Part shown: piece after piece, positions 24,301 to 36,130 of the stretch
Layout of the letters: each line of letters begins with the position of its first letter
Numbering within the stretch: position 1 is the stretch's first letter
Assembly: GCA_026936325.1 (NCBI GenBank)
Contig: JAPTHN010000038.1
Location: 3,652,452 to 3,716,451, forward strand
Length of the DNA stretch: 64,000 nucleotides
Source: Platynereis dumerilii
Taxonomy: Eukaryota > Annelida > Polychaeta > Phyllodocida > Nereididae
Reading direction: 5' to 3'
The notes under the pieces: model-generated
What the model was told of the DNA's origin: nothing
Database searches by the model: none
The model's input: only the letters and a program-made list of their open reading frames with translations
Made by a program: the position numbers and the translations under genes

Positions 24301-25710
24301 AGGAGGAAGGAGTTGCATGAGGAGGGAGTTGCAGGAGGAGGAAGTAGCAAGAGCAGGGAGTTGCAGGAGGAGGAAGGAGGAGGGAGTAGCAGGAGGAGGA
24401 AGTAGCAGGAGGAGGGAGTTGCATGAGGAGAGAGTTGAAGGAGGAGTGAGTTGTAGGAGGAGGAAGTAGTAGCAGGAGGGAGTTGCACGCAACAGGGAGC
24501 TGCATTGCAGGAGGAGGCGGTGGCAGGAGAGAAAGTAGCAGGAGGAGGGGTTGCATGAGGAGGAGTTGAAGGGGTGAGTTGCAGGAGGAGGCAGTAGTTG
24601 GAGGAAGGAGTTGCAGGAGGAAGGAAGTAGCAGGAGGAGGGAATCGCATGAGGAGGGACTTCAAGGAGGAGTGAGTTGCAGGAGGAGGAAGTAGTAGGAG
24701 GAGGGAGTTGCAGGAGGAGTGAGTTGCGATAGGAGTAAGTAGTAGGATGAGAGAGTAGCATGAGGAGGGAGTTGAAGGAGGAGGAAGTAGTAGGAGTGAG
24801 TTGCAGGAGGAGGTGGTTGCAAAAGGAGGGAGTAGCAGAAAGAGGGTGTTGCAGGAGGAGGGAGTTGCAAGAGGAGGAAGTAGCAGGAGGAGGGAGTTGC
24901 AGGAGGAGGGAGTAGCAGGAGGAGGGAGTTGCAGGAAGAGGGAGTAGCACGAGGCAGGAGTAGAACGAGGCAGGAGTAGAAGGAGGAGAGAGTACCAGGA
25001 GGAGGGAGTTACAGTAGGAGGGAGTTGCAGGAGGAGTAAGTATTAGGAGGAGATAGTTGCAGGAGGAGGGGGTTGAAGGAGGAGGGAGTTGCAAGAGCAG
25101 CGAGTGGTAGGAGGAGGGAGTTGCAGGGGGTAGAACTGATAGAAGGACGGAGTTGCAGGAGGGGGAGTAACAGTAAGAGGGAGTTGCAGGAGGAGGTAGT
25201 AGAAGGAGGAAGGAGTAGAAGAAGTAGCAGAAGGAGGGAGTTGCAGGAGGGAGTTAGTTGCAGGAGGAGGGAGTTGCAGGAGGAGGGAGTTGCAGGAGGA
25301 GGAAGTAGCAGGAGGAGGGAGTTGCAGGAGGAGGAAGTAGCAGGAGGAGGGAGTTGCAGGAGGAGGAGGTAGCAGGAGGAGGGAGTTGCAGGAGGAGGGA
25401 GTTGCAGGAAGAGGGAGTAGAATGAGGCAGGAGTAGAACGAGGCAGGAGTAGAATGAGGCAGGAGTAGAAGCAGGAAGGAGTAGCAGGAGGAGGGGAGTT
25501 ACAGGAGGATGGAGTTACAGGAGGGGGGAGCAATGGAAGGAGGGAGTTGTAGGATGAAGGAGTAGCAGGAGGAGGGAGTTGCAGTAGGAGGGAGTTGCAG
25601 GAGTGGGGAGCAATAGAAGGAGGGAGTTGCAGGATGAAGGAGTCATCATAGGAGGAGAGAGTTGCAGGAGCAGGAAATAGCAGGAGGAGGGCGTTGAAGG
25701 GTGAGGGAGT
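21360..25710. repeat. 16-bp purine-rich minisatellite
   Basis: Tandem array whose common unit is GGGAGTTGCAGGAGGA on +, with frequent variants (GTAGCAGGAGGA, GTTGCAGAAGGA). The + strand is almost free of C outside TGCA. Larger blocks are duplicated inside: about 22550-22960 and 25010-25420 match closely, including the odd string GGTAGAACTGATAG. Long open frames on both strands (up to 511 codons, leucine/proline/serine only on minus) follow from the stop-poor unit and show no protein-like composition. Confidence 0.95.
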
Positions 25711-25739
25711 TTCTTCCTCCTGTAACTCTCCCCTTCTGC

Positions 25740-26330
25740 CATTCTCTCCTTCAATTGTTGCAGAACTGATGCTGAACTTACGGCAGCAGTGATGCAGTAC
25801 TGCTGCCGAGCTGATGCTGAACTTACGGCAGCACTGATGCAGTACTGCTGCAGAGCTGATGCAGCACTGCCGCAGAACTGATGCAGTACTGCTGCCGAAC
25901 TGATGCAGAACTGAACAGCTGCATAACAATTACTAATGCTGCAATGCTGCATAACTTCTGCAGAGCTGATGCAGAACTGATGCATGGTTGCTGCAGAACT
26001 GATGCATGGTTGCTGCAGAATTGTAGAATGGTTGCATAACTGCTGCAGAATTTCTGCATAACAACTGCATAATAGCTGCAGAATTGCTGCTTAATTGCAG
26101 CAGAACTGTTGCGGAACTGCTACGGAACTGATTGCGGACTGCTACAGAACTGATGCAGAACTGATATGGAATTGCTGCTGAATTGCAGAAGAACTTCTGC
26201 AGAACTGATGCCGGACTGCTGCAGAACTGATGCAGAACAGATGCATGGTTGCTGCAGAATTGCAGAATGGTATTAGAATTGCTTAAGAATTGCTGCATAA
26301 CTGGCACAGAATTGCTGCATAACAGTTGCA
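25740..26330. repeat. TGCAGAACTGA-type minisatellite
   Basis: A different tandem repeat with units of roughly 12-15 bp around TGCAGAACTGATGCA, such as CTGCTGCAGAACTGATGC and CATGGTTGCTGCAGAA. Purine bias is weaker than in the arrays on either side. It sits between the GA-rich array and a short return of GA-rich sequence. Confidence 0.85.
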
Positions 26331-26769
26331 GAGTTGCAAGAAGAGGGAGTTGCAAGAGAAGGAGTAGCAAACAGAGGCAGTAGCAGGAGGAGGGAATTTC
26401 AGGCGGAGAAAGTATAGCAGATGGCGGGAGTGGCAGGAGGCGAAAGTTGCAGGAGAAGGAAGTTGCAGGGGAAGAGAGTAGAAGATGAGGGAGTAGCAGG
26501 AGGAAGTAGTTGCATGAAGATTGAGGAGACATTAGTATGATAAAACTTAATGGCGGTGTGGTTCACAGCAACGAACCTCATGAATGTCAGGTAGCATAAG
26601 AATACAACAAGAGTCCGAAGGACTTCTTTCATGTGGTTCACAACGATGAACCACATGGTGTGAATCACATGGTATTTTTCCAGAACTACACTGCCTATTG
26701 TGGGATATTAGATGGAGGGAGTAGTAGATGGAGGGAGGAGTAGATGGAGGGAGTAGCAGTGGAGTGAGG
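26331..26769. other. Junction between oppositely biased arrays
   Basis: GA-rich repeats continue to about 26520. A short non-repetitive spacer follows at about 26540-26700 and contains GTGGTTCACAACGATGAACCAC (a stem-loop at about 26634-26655) and a related GTGGTTCACAGCAACGAACC just upstream. After about 26770 the array bias flips to pyrimidine-rich on +. Confidence 0.6.
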
Positions 26770-29700
26770 GCGGTGCACTCCCTCTGCTGCACTCCTGCTG
26801 TTATTCCCTTTGCAACACTCCCTGTACTGCACTCCCTGTGCTGCACTCCCTGTGCTGCACTCCCTGTGCTGCACTCCATGTGCTGCACTCCCTCTGCTGC
26901 ACTCCCTCTGCTGCATTCCTCTGCTGCACTCCCTCTGCTGCACTCCCTCTGCTGCATTCCTCTGCTGCACTCCCTCTGCTGCACTGCATCTGCTGCACTT
27001 CCCTTGCTACTCTCCCTCCGCCGCACTCCCTGTGCTGCAATCCCTGTGCTGCACTCCCTTTGCAGCACTCCCTATGCTGCACTCCCTGTGCAGCACTCCC
27101 TGTGCTGCACTCCCTCTGCTGCACTCCCTCTGCCGCACTCCCTCTGCTGCACTCCCTCTGCTGCACTTCCCTTGCTACTCTTCCTCCGCCGCACTCCCTG
27201 TGCTGCAATCCCTGTGCTGCACTCTCTTTGCTGCACTCCCTCTGCTGTACTCCCCCTGCTACTGTCCCGCTGCTGAATTCCCTCTGCAGCACTCTCTGTG
27301 CTGCAATCCCTGGGCTGCACTCCCACTGCTGTACTCCCCCTGCTACACTCCTTCTTGTTGCATTTCCTCTGCAGCACTCCCTATGCTGCACTCCCTGAGT
27401 TGCAATCCCTGTGCTGCACTCCCTGTGCTGCACTCTCTCTGCTGCACTCCCTCTGCTGTACTCCCCCTGCTACTCTTCCTCTGCCGAATTCCCTGTGCAG
27501 CACTCCCTGTGCAGCACTCCTTGTGCAGCACTCCCTGTGCAGCACTCCCTGTGCTGCATTCTCTGTGCTGCACTCCCTGTGCTACACTCCCTCCGCTGCA
27601 CTCCCTCTGCTGCACTCCCTTTGCTGCACTCCCCCTGCTGCACTCCCTTTGCCGCTATCCCATTGCTGCGCTCCCTTTGATTTACTCCTTTGCTGTAATC
27701 CCTCTGCTGCACTCCTTCTGCTGCACTCCATGTGCTGCATTCCCCCTGCTGCACTCTCTGTGCTGCAATCCCTTGGCTGCACTCCCACTGCTGTACTCCC
27801 CCTGCTACACTCCTTCTTGTTGCATTTCCTCTGCAGCACTCCCTATGCTACACTCCCTATGCTACACTCCCTGTGCTGCAATCCCTGTGCTGCACTCCCT
27901 GTGCTGCACTCCCTGTGCTGCACTCCCTCTGCTGTACTCCCCCTGCTACTGTCCCTTTGCTGAATTCCCTACGCTGCACTCTCTGTGCTGCACTCCCTGG
28001 GCTGCGCTCCCTCTGCTGTACTCCCCCTGCTACACTCCTTCTTGTTGCATTTCCTCTGCAGCACTCCCTATGCTGTACTCCCTGTGCTGCAATCCCTGTG
28101 CTGCACTCCCTGTGCTGCACTCTCTGTGCTGCACTCCCTCTGCTACACTCCCTCTGCTGCACTCCCTCTGCTGCACTTCCCTTGCTACTCTCCGTCTGTC
28201 GCACTCCCTGTGCTGCAATCCCTGTGCTACACTCCCTTTGCTGCACTCCCTCTGCTGTACTCCCCCTGCTACTTTCCCTCTGCTGAATTCCCTCTGCAGC
28301 ACTCTCTGTGCTGCAATCCCTGGGCTGCACTCCCACTGCTGTACTCCCCCTGCTACACTCCTTCTTGTTGCATTTCCTCTGCAGCACTCCCTATGCTGCA
28401 CTCCCTGTGTTGCAATCCCTGTGCTGCACTCCCTGTGCTGCACTCTCTCTGCTGCACTCCCTCTGCTGTACTCCCCCTGCTACTCTTCCTCTGCCGAATT
28501 CCCTGTGCAGCACTCCCTGTGCAGCACTCCTTGTGCAGCACTCCCTGTGCAGCACTCCCTGTGCTGCATTCTCTGTGCTGCACTCCCTGTGCTACACTCC
28601 CTCCGCTGCACTCCCTCTGCTGCACTCCCTTTGCTGCACTCCCCCTGCTGCACTCCCTTTGCCGCTATCCCATTGCTGCGCTCCCTTTGATTTACTCCTT
28701 TGCTGTAATCCCTCTGCTGCACTCCTTCTGCTGCACTCCATGTGCTGCATTCCCCCTGCTGCACTCTCTGTGCTGCAATCCCTTGGCTGCACTCCCACTG
28801 CTGTACTCCCCCTGCTACACTCCTTCTTGTTGCATTTCCTCTGCAGCACTCCCTATGCTACACTCCCTATGCTACACTCCCTGTGCTGCAATCCCTGTGC
28901 TGCACTCCCTGTGCTGCACTCCCTGTGCTGCACTCCCTCTGCTGTACTCCCCCTGCTACTGTCCCTTTGCTGAATTCCCTACGCTGCACTCTCTGTGCTG
29001 CACTCCCTGGGCTGCGCTCCCTCTGCTGTACTCCCCCTGCTACACTCCTTCTTGTTGCATTTCCTCTGCAGCACTCCCTATGCTGTACTCCCTGTGCTGC
29101 AATCCCTGTGCTGCACTCCCTGTGCTGCACTCTCTGTGCTGCACTCCCTCTGCTACACTCCCTCTGCTGCACTCCCTCTGCTGCACTTCCCTTGCTACTC
29201 TCCGTCTGTCGCACTCCCTGTGCTGCAATCCCTGTGCTACACTCCCTTTGCTGCACTCCCTCTGCTGTACTCCCCCTGCTACTTTCCCTCTGCTGAATTC
29301 CCTCTGCAGCACTCTCTGTGCTGCAATCCCTGGGCTGCACTCCCACTGCTGTACTCCCCCTGCTACACTCCTTCTTGTTGCATTTCCTCTGCAGCACTCC
29401 CTATGCTGCACTCCCTGTGTTGCAATCCCTGTGCTGCACTCCCTGTGCTGCACTCTCTCTGCTGCACTCCCTCTGCTGTACTCCCCCTGCTACTCTTCCT
29501 CTGCCGAATTCCCTGTGCAGCACTCCCTGTGCAGCACTCCTTGTGCAGCACTCCCTGTGCAGCACTCCCTGTGCTGCATTCTCTGTGCTGCACTCCCTGT
29601 GCTACACTCCCTCCGCTGCACTCCCTCTGCTGCACTCCCTTTGCTGCACTCCCCCTGCTGCACTCCCTTTGCCGCTATCCCATTGCTGCGCTCCCTTTGA

Positions 29701-32158
29701 TTTACTCCTTTGCTGTAATCCCTCTGCTGCACTCCTTCTGCTGCACTCCATGTGCTGCATTCCCCCTGCTGCACTCTCTGTGCTGCAATCCCTTGGCTGC
29801 ACTCCCACTGCTGTACTCCCCCTGCTACACTCCTTCTTGTTGCATTTCCTCTGAAGCACTCCCTATGCTACACTCCCTATGCTACACTCCCTGTGCTGCA
29901 ATCCCTGTGCTGCACTCCCTGTGCTGCACTCCCTGTGCTGCACTCCCTCTGCTGTACTCCCCCTGCTACTGTCCCTTTGCTGAATTCCCTACGCTGCACT
30001 CTCTGTGCTGCACTCCCTGGGCTGCACTCCCTCTGCTGTACTCCCCCTGCTACACTCCTTCTTGTTGCATTTCCTCTGCAGCACTCCCTATGCTGTACTC
30101 CCTGTGCTGCAATCCCTGTGCTGCACTCCCTGTGCTGCACTCTCTGTGCTGCACTCCCTCTGCTACACTCCCTCTGCTGCACTCCCTCTGCTGCACTTCC
30201 CTTGCTACTCTCCGTCTGTCGCACTCCCTGTGCTGCACTCCCTGTGCTACACTCCCTTTGCTGCACTCCCTCTGCTGTACTCCCCCTGCTACTTTCCCTC
30301 TGCTGAATTCCCTCTGCAGCACTCTCTGTGCTGCAATCCCTGGGCTGCACTCCCACTGCTGTACTCCCCCTGCTACACTCCTTCTTGTTGCATTTCCTCT
30401 GCAGCACTCCCTATGCTGCACTCCCTGTGTTGCAATCCCTGTGCTGCACTCCCTGTGCTGCACTCTCTCTGCTGCACTCCCTCTGCTGTACTCCCCCTGC
30501 TACTCTTCCTCTGCCGAATTCCCTGTGCAGCACTCCCTGTGCAGCACTCCTTGTGCAGCACTCCCTGTGCAGCACTCCCTGTGCTGCATTCTCTGTGCTG
30601 CACTCCCTGTGCTACACTCCCTTCGCTGCACTCCCTCTGCTGCACTCCCTTTGCTGCGCTCCCTTTGATTTACTCCTTTGCTGTAATCCCTCTGCTGCAC
30701 TCCTTCTGCTGCACTCCATGTGCTGCATTCCCCCTGCTGCACTCTCTGTGCTGCAATCCCTTGGCTGCACTCCCACTGCTGTACTCCCCCTGCTACACTC
30801 CTTCTTGTTGCATTTCCTCTGCAGCACTCCCTATGCTACACTCCCTATAGATGCTACACTCCCTGTGCTGCAATCCCTGTGCTGCAATCCCTGTGCTGTT
30901 AACCCTGCTACACTCCCTGTGTTGCACTCCCCCTGCTGTACTCCCCCTGCTACTGTCCCTTTGCTGAATTCCCTACGCTGCACTCTCTGTGCTGCACTCC
31001 CTGGGCTGCACTCCCTCTGCTGTACTCCTTCTTGTTGCATTTCCTCTGCAGCACTCCCTATGCTGTACTCCCTGTGCTGCAATCCCTGTGCTGCACTCCC
31101 TGTGCTGCACTCTCTGTGCTGCACTCCCTCTGCTACACTCCCTCTGCTGCACTCCCTCTGCTGCACTTCCCTTGCTACTCTCCGTCCGTCGCACTCCCTG
31201 TGCTGCAATCCCTGTGCTACACTCCCTTTGCTGCACTCCCTCTGCTGTACTCCCCCTGCTACTCTTCCTCTGCCGAATTCCCTGTGCAGCATTCCCTGTG
31301 CAGCATTCTCTGTGCAGCATTCCCTGTGCTGCACTCCCTGTGCTGCACTCCCTGTGCTGCACTCCCTGTGCTGCACTCCCTGTGCTGCACTCCCTCCACT
31401 GCTCTCCCTCTGCTGCACTCCCCCTGCTGCACTCCCTTTGCCGCTATCCCATTGCTGCGCTCCCTTTGATTTACTCCTTTGCTGTACTCCCTCTGCTGCA
31501 CTCCTTCTATTACTATCCCTGTGCTGCACTCCATGTGCTGCATTCCCCCTGCTGCACTCCCTGTGCTGCACTCCCTGTGCTGCACTCCCTGTGCTGCACT
31601 CCCTGTGCTGCACTCCCTTTGCTGCATTTGTTCTATTACTATCCCTGTGCTGAACTCCCTGTGCTGCACTCCCTGTGCTGCACTCACTGTGCTGCACTCC
31701 CTGTGCTGAACTCCCCCTTCTACTCTCCCTCTGCCGCGCTCCCTGTGCTGCACTCTCTGTGCTTCACTCCAAGTGCTTCACTGGCCCTGCCACACTCGTT
31801 CTTGTTGCATTTCCTTTGCTGCACTACCTATGCTGCACTCCCTTTGCTGCACTCCTCTGCTACACTCCCATGCTGAACTCTTTTGCTGCACTTCCTGTGC
31901 TGCATTCCCTCTGCTTCATATACACTCCCTTTGCTGCACTCCTGTGCTGTACTTCCCCTGCTTCCCTCCCTGTGCTGCACTGCCTGTGCTGCTATCCCTC
32001 TGCTACACTCCTTCTGATGCACTCCCTCTGCTACTCTCCCTGTGCTGCCCTCCCTGAGCTGCATTCCCCCTGCTACTCTCCCTGTGCTGCACTCCCTCTG
32101 CACTCCCTCTGCTACACTCCCTCTGCCACACTCCCTCTGCCATACTCTCTCTGCTCTC
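26770..32158. repeat. 14-bp pyrimidine-rich minisatellite, 5.4 kb
   Basis: Tandem array with unit CTGCACTCCCTGTG (common variants CTGCACTCCCTCTG, CTGTACTCCCCCTG, CAGCACTCC). Most copies keep TGC(A/T)CTCC. Part of it is organised into a 1,010-bp higher-order repeat. Open frames of up to 626 codons on + and 288 on minus are by-products: three 14-bp units give a 14-residue repeat, and the 1,010-bp period is not a multiple of three. Confidence 0.95.
27280..30835. repeat. 1,010-bp higher-order repeat, about 3.5 copies
   Basis: Large blocks recur at a fixed 1,010-bp offset. For example, the block starting at 27298 recurs at 28308, 29318 and 30328, each with the same irregular series of variant units (CTTCTTGTTGCATTTCC, TTTGATTTACTCC, GCCGCTATCCCATTGC). 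Neighbouring full copies differ at only a few bases. The last copy is incomplete and lacks about 42 bases near 30650. Upstream of 27280 the match fades but persists to about 26990. This fits recent unequal exchange. Confidence 0.9.
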
Positions 32159-32164
32159 ATAATT

Positions 32165-32465
32165 GAACTTGTCTCAGAGTGTAGCAGAGAGGAGATGTAG
32201 CTAAGCAAAACAGGCAAAGGAAGAGTAGCAGTAGGAGAGAAAAGGTAGCAGGGGATGAGTAGTAATGGAAGAGCAGCAGAGGGAGAGTGTGAATTGGAGA
32301 GTAGCAGAGAGAGTGCAGCAAGAAGGAGTGTAGCAAGGGGACTGCAGCAAAGGGAGGGCAGCAGAGGGATTGTAGAATCATTGTGGCTGTTAGGAAGAGG
32401 CGACTAAAAAGGGAGATGATAGTAGAGGAGACAATGGAAAAGGGAATTGCAGGAGGAGGAGGTGA
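32165..32465. repeat. Purine-rich repeat tail
   Basis: After a short break (ATAATTGAACTTGTCTC) the bias flips back to purine-rich on +, with GTAGCAGAGAG and GTAGCAGTAGGAG-type units like a reverse-complement continuation of the preceding array. Confidence 0.7.
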
Positions 32466-33224
32466 TATTAGAAGGAAGATATATATTGCTGTTGTTTATA
32501 TGTATGAGACATTATTTATGATTGATTTATGATTACGGCTCCTTCGGCTCCTTCCCAGTTACAGCAATTTAAAGGATGGATTTTTTTTCTCTATGACAGA
32601 AAAACAAGCAAATATACATGTAGTTCAAGCAATAATTAGTGCTTGGTTGACGGCACTGTATTAATGGAAACATGCCAGACTCAATAATAGCCTTTATGCA
32701 TGTAAAAAAAAAAATTTTCGTTTTGTTGGATAAATGTGCAGTTGCCAAGATTGAACCCACTTCAATCATGATGAAATCAGATGTCAAAATTTTGAAGACC
32801 TCTATCAGATAGTTTAAAAGTCGAATTTTGGCTCAACTTTACGGTTATGAAAATTATGCAAAACTCTCTTCACAGGAGCTAGGTCAAGAATGGTCAAAAA
32901 GTTATTTAGTTGTTTTTATGTAAATTACGCTACCATATGGTACTGAGATATTCCAGAAAATAAATCTCTAAACGTTATATGAAATAGATGTTATGAAATT
33001 TTTCATTTCCATGATTGTCATTATTTGCATGTCCAAAATACGTCCATTTAACTGGGATTGAGCCTTAACTATTAACATAACTGGTAACCTCCAGACGAAA
33101 ATTTTGTTGTTTTCATTTAAACTGCTAACGCAAGATAATAGTCTATAGATCTATACAAGGCATTCCTAAAAAATGGAATGATTTAATTACATTTTTTAAA
33201 TTAATATTTATTGATCAAATTATG
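32466..33224. other. Unassigned AT-rich stretch
   Basis: No gene or clear repeat seen. Confidence 0.35.
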
Positions 33225-33420
33225 TGCAAGCAGAATTTCACAAATTCTGCAGCTGCGTGCAGAATTCTGCAGTTTCCTGAAGAATTCTGCAGGCAGCGGC
33301 AGAATTGCATAAAAGTTTATAAAACCTCCAAAGCTGCATAATTCCCGCAGAATTATATGAGCGCAGCTCATGGCTGCCGAAGGCAGCCATGAGCGAAGCT
33401 CACTTAGCACAAGGACAGCT
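33225..33420. repeat. CTGCAGAATTCTGCAG-rich dispersed repeat, copy 1
   Basis: Dense copies of GAATTCTGCAG and TGCAGAATT, then ATAAAACCTCCAAAGCTGCATAA. The same order of motifs recurs at 34590-34835, so these are two members of one repeat family. Confidence 0.65.
33366..33394. other. Perfect 13-bp stem hairpin
   Basis: GCTCATGGCTGCC, loop GAA, GGCAGCCATGAGC: a perfect inverted repeat with a three-base loop at the edge of the repeat copy. GAGCGCAGCTC and GAGCGAAGCTC flank it. No known RNA family recognised. Confidence 0.7.
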
Positions 33421-33903
33421 CATTCTGTGTGGTGCTCCTGTCTACAGTGACTGCCTGAACAGGAAGTGCCTGTAGTTGCCATAAAAGTGGAGCTAATAGT
33501 TTAGTCAGAGTTTAGTTTGGTAAATAATTAAAATATCTTCCAAAATAGCTTTAAAATTTCAGTCTTGTCGTATAACAACCTCAAATGACATATTTCAGGG
33601 ATTTAAATCAACATGTGTATCAACATTGGAAATAATTATTTCCATACCCCTGATTGTAAGAAGTGACTGAAAATTAAAAGTCAACACAAAAGTTAATAAT
33701 GACTTAAATGGCTCACCAAGTGAGAAATCATAACAACACTTAAGGTTACATAATCTTCATTAACTATCAACAAATTATGTAACAGTATAATAGTACACAG
33801 TCATCTCTGAATAGCTATAGTTTTATCGATCTAAGTTATGTAACATCAACAATTTAACATAATAGATCCAAATATAACACAGATTTGAATTGCTGTCAGT
33901 GTA
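33421..33903. other. Unassigned stretch
   Basis: No gene seen. Confidence 0.35.
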
Positions 33904-33904
<1 letters not shown>

Positions 33905-33939
<35 letters not shown>

Positions 33940-33943
33940 ATCC

Positions 33944-33976
<33 letters not shown>
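33905..33976. repeat. (TCTA)n microsatellite
   Basis: TCTA units with two small interruptions, followed by degenerate copies to about 34020. Confidence 0.95.
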
Positions 33977-34150
33977 ATCTTATCTATAGATCTGATCTCA
34001 TCTATCTATTCTATCTACCTGCCCATTTTCCCAGTCCTTTGCACAGATAAACTGGCCTTCTGCATGGAAAGTTGAAGATAATGCAGTAGTTAGAACTATG
34101 ACAATGCTGCGCGAATTTCATGGCAGTGCCATTTACATATTACAGTATTC

Positions 34151-34558
34151 TAGGGCTGCACGATATATTGAAAATATATCGATATCGCGATATCACATGC
34201 CACGATATTGATATCGTGAAAGTTTAGATATATCGATTTTCAAAATACAACTCACATTTGGCGGTCGAGTGGTTTTACGGCAGCAAAAAGATCATTTGAA
34301 CGTTCGTTTAGAGTGGCAGAGGGTTCAAAAGGGGCAGATTAGAAACATTTGGGACTTTATTTGATGAATATCCATATTCATGCCAACTTTAAAGCAGTCA
34401 GCACCCATAGAGTTCAGTAGCCCCAATGGGCCAGCAGGGCGCAGTCAGTGACAGAAGGGAGCAGTTCTTTAATTTACGTAATATCGAGAATTTATCGTTA
34501 TCGACAATTCAACCTAAAATATTGTTATCGAACATTTTTCCAATATCGTGCAGCCCTA
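34151..34558. mobile_element. hAT-type MITE
   Basis: Ends TAGGGCTGCACGATAT and ATATCGTGCAGCCCTA are inverted copies. The flanks CAGTATTC (34143-34150) and CAGTATAC (34559-34566) match at 7 of 8 bases, the hAT 8-bp duplication. The interior has ATATCGATATCG-type palindromes and no coding sequence. Confidence 0.85.
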
Positions 34559-34589
34559 CAGTATACATACAGATTCTGCTTCAGAAACT

Positions 34590-34835
34590 TTTCAGAAATG
34601 CTGCTGGGACAGATGAGGACCAAATCTGAAGTTCTGCAGGTACCCGCAAAATTCTGCAGGCAGCTGCAATTTTGCAGAAGTGCATAAAACCTCCCAAGCT
34701 GTATAACTCCTGCAGAATTACAGATTTTGCTGCAGAAACTTTTCGGAAATGCTGCAGTGACAGAGGGCCAAAATTGTAGAATATCAGAATTCTGCAGCTT
34801 CTTGCAGAATTTTTTGCAGAATTCTACAGGTGTAG
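34590..34835. repeat. CTGCAGAATTCTGCAG-rich dispersed repeat, copy 2
   Basis: Second member of the family at 33225-33420. It has internal duplication: CAGAAACTTTTCAGAAATGCTGC at about 34584 and again, with changes, at about 34733. Confidence 0.65.
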
Positions 34836-35046
34836 AAGAAATTTAAATGTACTGCTATGATGCCGCCTATGACTTCACACATGTTCAGTTGCACTAATAA
34901 CAACTTCTTTTTCCATCTTGCAGTTGCTAGTTATTTTTATCATTCAGGAAGCAAATCTTATTTGACAGTCAGCACTGTGCATTTTAAGCATACGGGGCAG
35001 ACAGAAAAAAATTCAAGTCTCATAAAAATGGGAAACTGATAGATTA

Positions 35047-35455
35047 ACTAATAATAACAATAATAATAATGGGCATTTATATAGCGCTAATTCCAGTAAA
35101 CTGCTCACTAGCGCTTGTGCATGATTGATTTATTTGTAGAAACTCTTAAATAGATAAGTTTTGAGATTTCTCTTGAAGCCTTCAAGTGTTTTAGAGGCCT
35201 TGACAATCTCTGGGAGTTGGTTCCACAGTTTTGGAGCAGCATGTGAAAAGGCTCTGTCTTCATATTTGTTTTTGTTGAAGGAAGTTGGTTCATTTAAGAG
35301 CATTTTTTTATTGCTTCTCAGATTACAGTTTTGTTGAGATTTTGGCTGAATCATCTTTTGAATATACAAGGGAGCTTGTCCGTTTACTGCTTTCCAAGTT
35401 GTTAACATGAGTTTGAATTGTATTCTAGCTGGAATTGGTAACTCACTTCCATGTC
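35047..35455 (-). mobile_element. CR1-like LINE 3' fragment with (ATT)n tail
   Basis: The minus strand encodes LPIPARIQFKLMLTTWKAVN, then GQAPLYIQ and AFSHAAPKLWNQLPE: the C-terminal end of many CR1/L2-type LINE reverse transcriptases. After the stop comes a short 3'UTR with AGCGCTATATAAATG, ending in ATT repeats (on +, AATAATAATAATGGGCATTT). The same 3' end occurs near 38730 (+) and 50760 (-). Strongly 5'-truncated. The short coding part is open. Confidence 0.8.
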
Positions 35456-36130
35456 TGACAATAGTCTCAATACATCAACATACAATGAAATTCTAAAAAA
35501 TTAATTTAAAAAAATTTTGAGGTGCAAAGGCCTATAGGGCCTATTACAGAAAAAACGCTAAAATATAAATAAACTTGATGCTCACACTAACACACTACAT
35601 TTAATACTACTAGTCAGGCAGCACTGGTGATTAATTTTGTTAATTGCACTTGACATAGTTCACACTTTGAAAAGGTATCAAAGAATTCTTGCAGGTCTAA
35701 TTACACTTGAGATAACTTTAAGTACACTCTGCCTTCAATTGAAATTCAATGAATTCTTTCAATTCAATCTGTGCCATTGCCTTAGCTGAGAGCCTGAGAC
35801 CAACATTTAATGAAAGAGAAGGTATATTTTCGCCACCAGGGGCGCTGCAATCGACACAAACTCTGGTGGACACTTGTTGTGACGTCATCAGCATGACGTG
35901 TCTGGAAGTCTCCCGATGGCCAAGCCAGAGCTTTGCAATGAACAAGATGAATGACAGCGGATTTCCCCTTGAATAGTCATTAAACTCAAGGTATGTTGGT
36001 GGAATTGATTGACACTTCACTGTTAACATGTCAGCTGAGGCTCCACACGAGGATCCTGCCGTATATTTACTACGAAGTCTGAGACATTAGATTTTAGGCC
36101 TGAAAAAGTCCTGCATGACGTTGTCATGAA
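35456..36130. other. Unassigned stretch
   Basis: No gene seen. CGCCACCAGGGGCGCTGCAA at about 35832 looks like part of some dispersed repeat. Confidence 0.3.

Noticed and set aside
26810-28690. 626-codon open frame (and many like it on both strands, 21.3-32.2 kb and 4.7-5.9 kb)
   Set aside because: Product of stop-poor tandem repeats: low-complexity Leu/Cys/Pro/Ala text, open in several frames at once, and the 1,010-bp period shifts frame between copies.
27280-30835. CRISPR-like array
   Set aside because: Units are contiguous with no unique spacers, and the genome is clearly eukaryotic.
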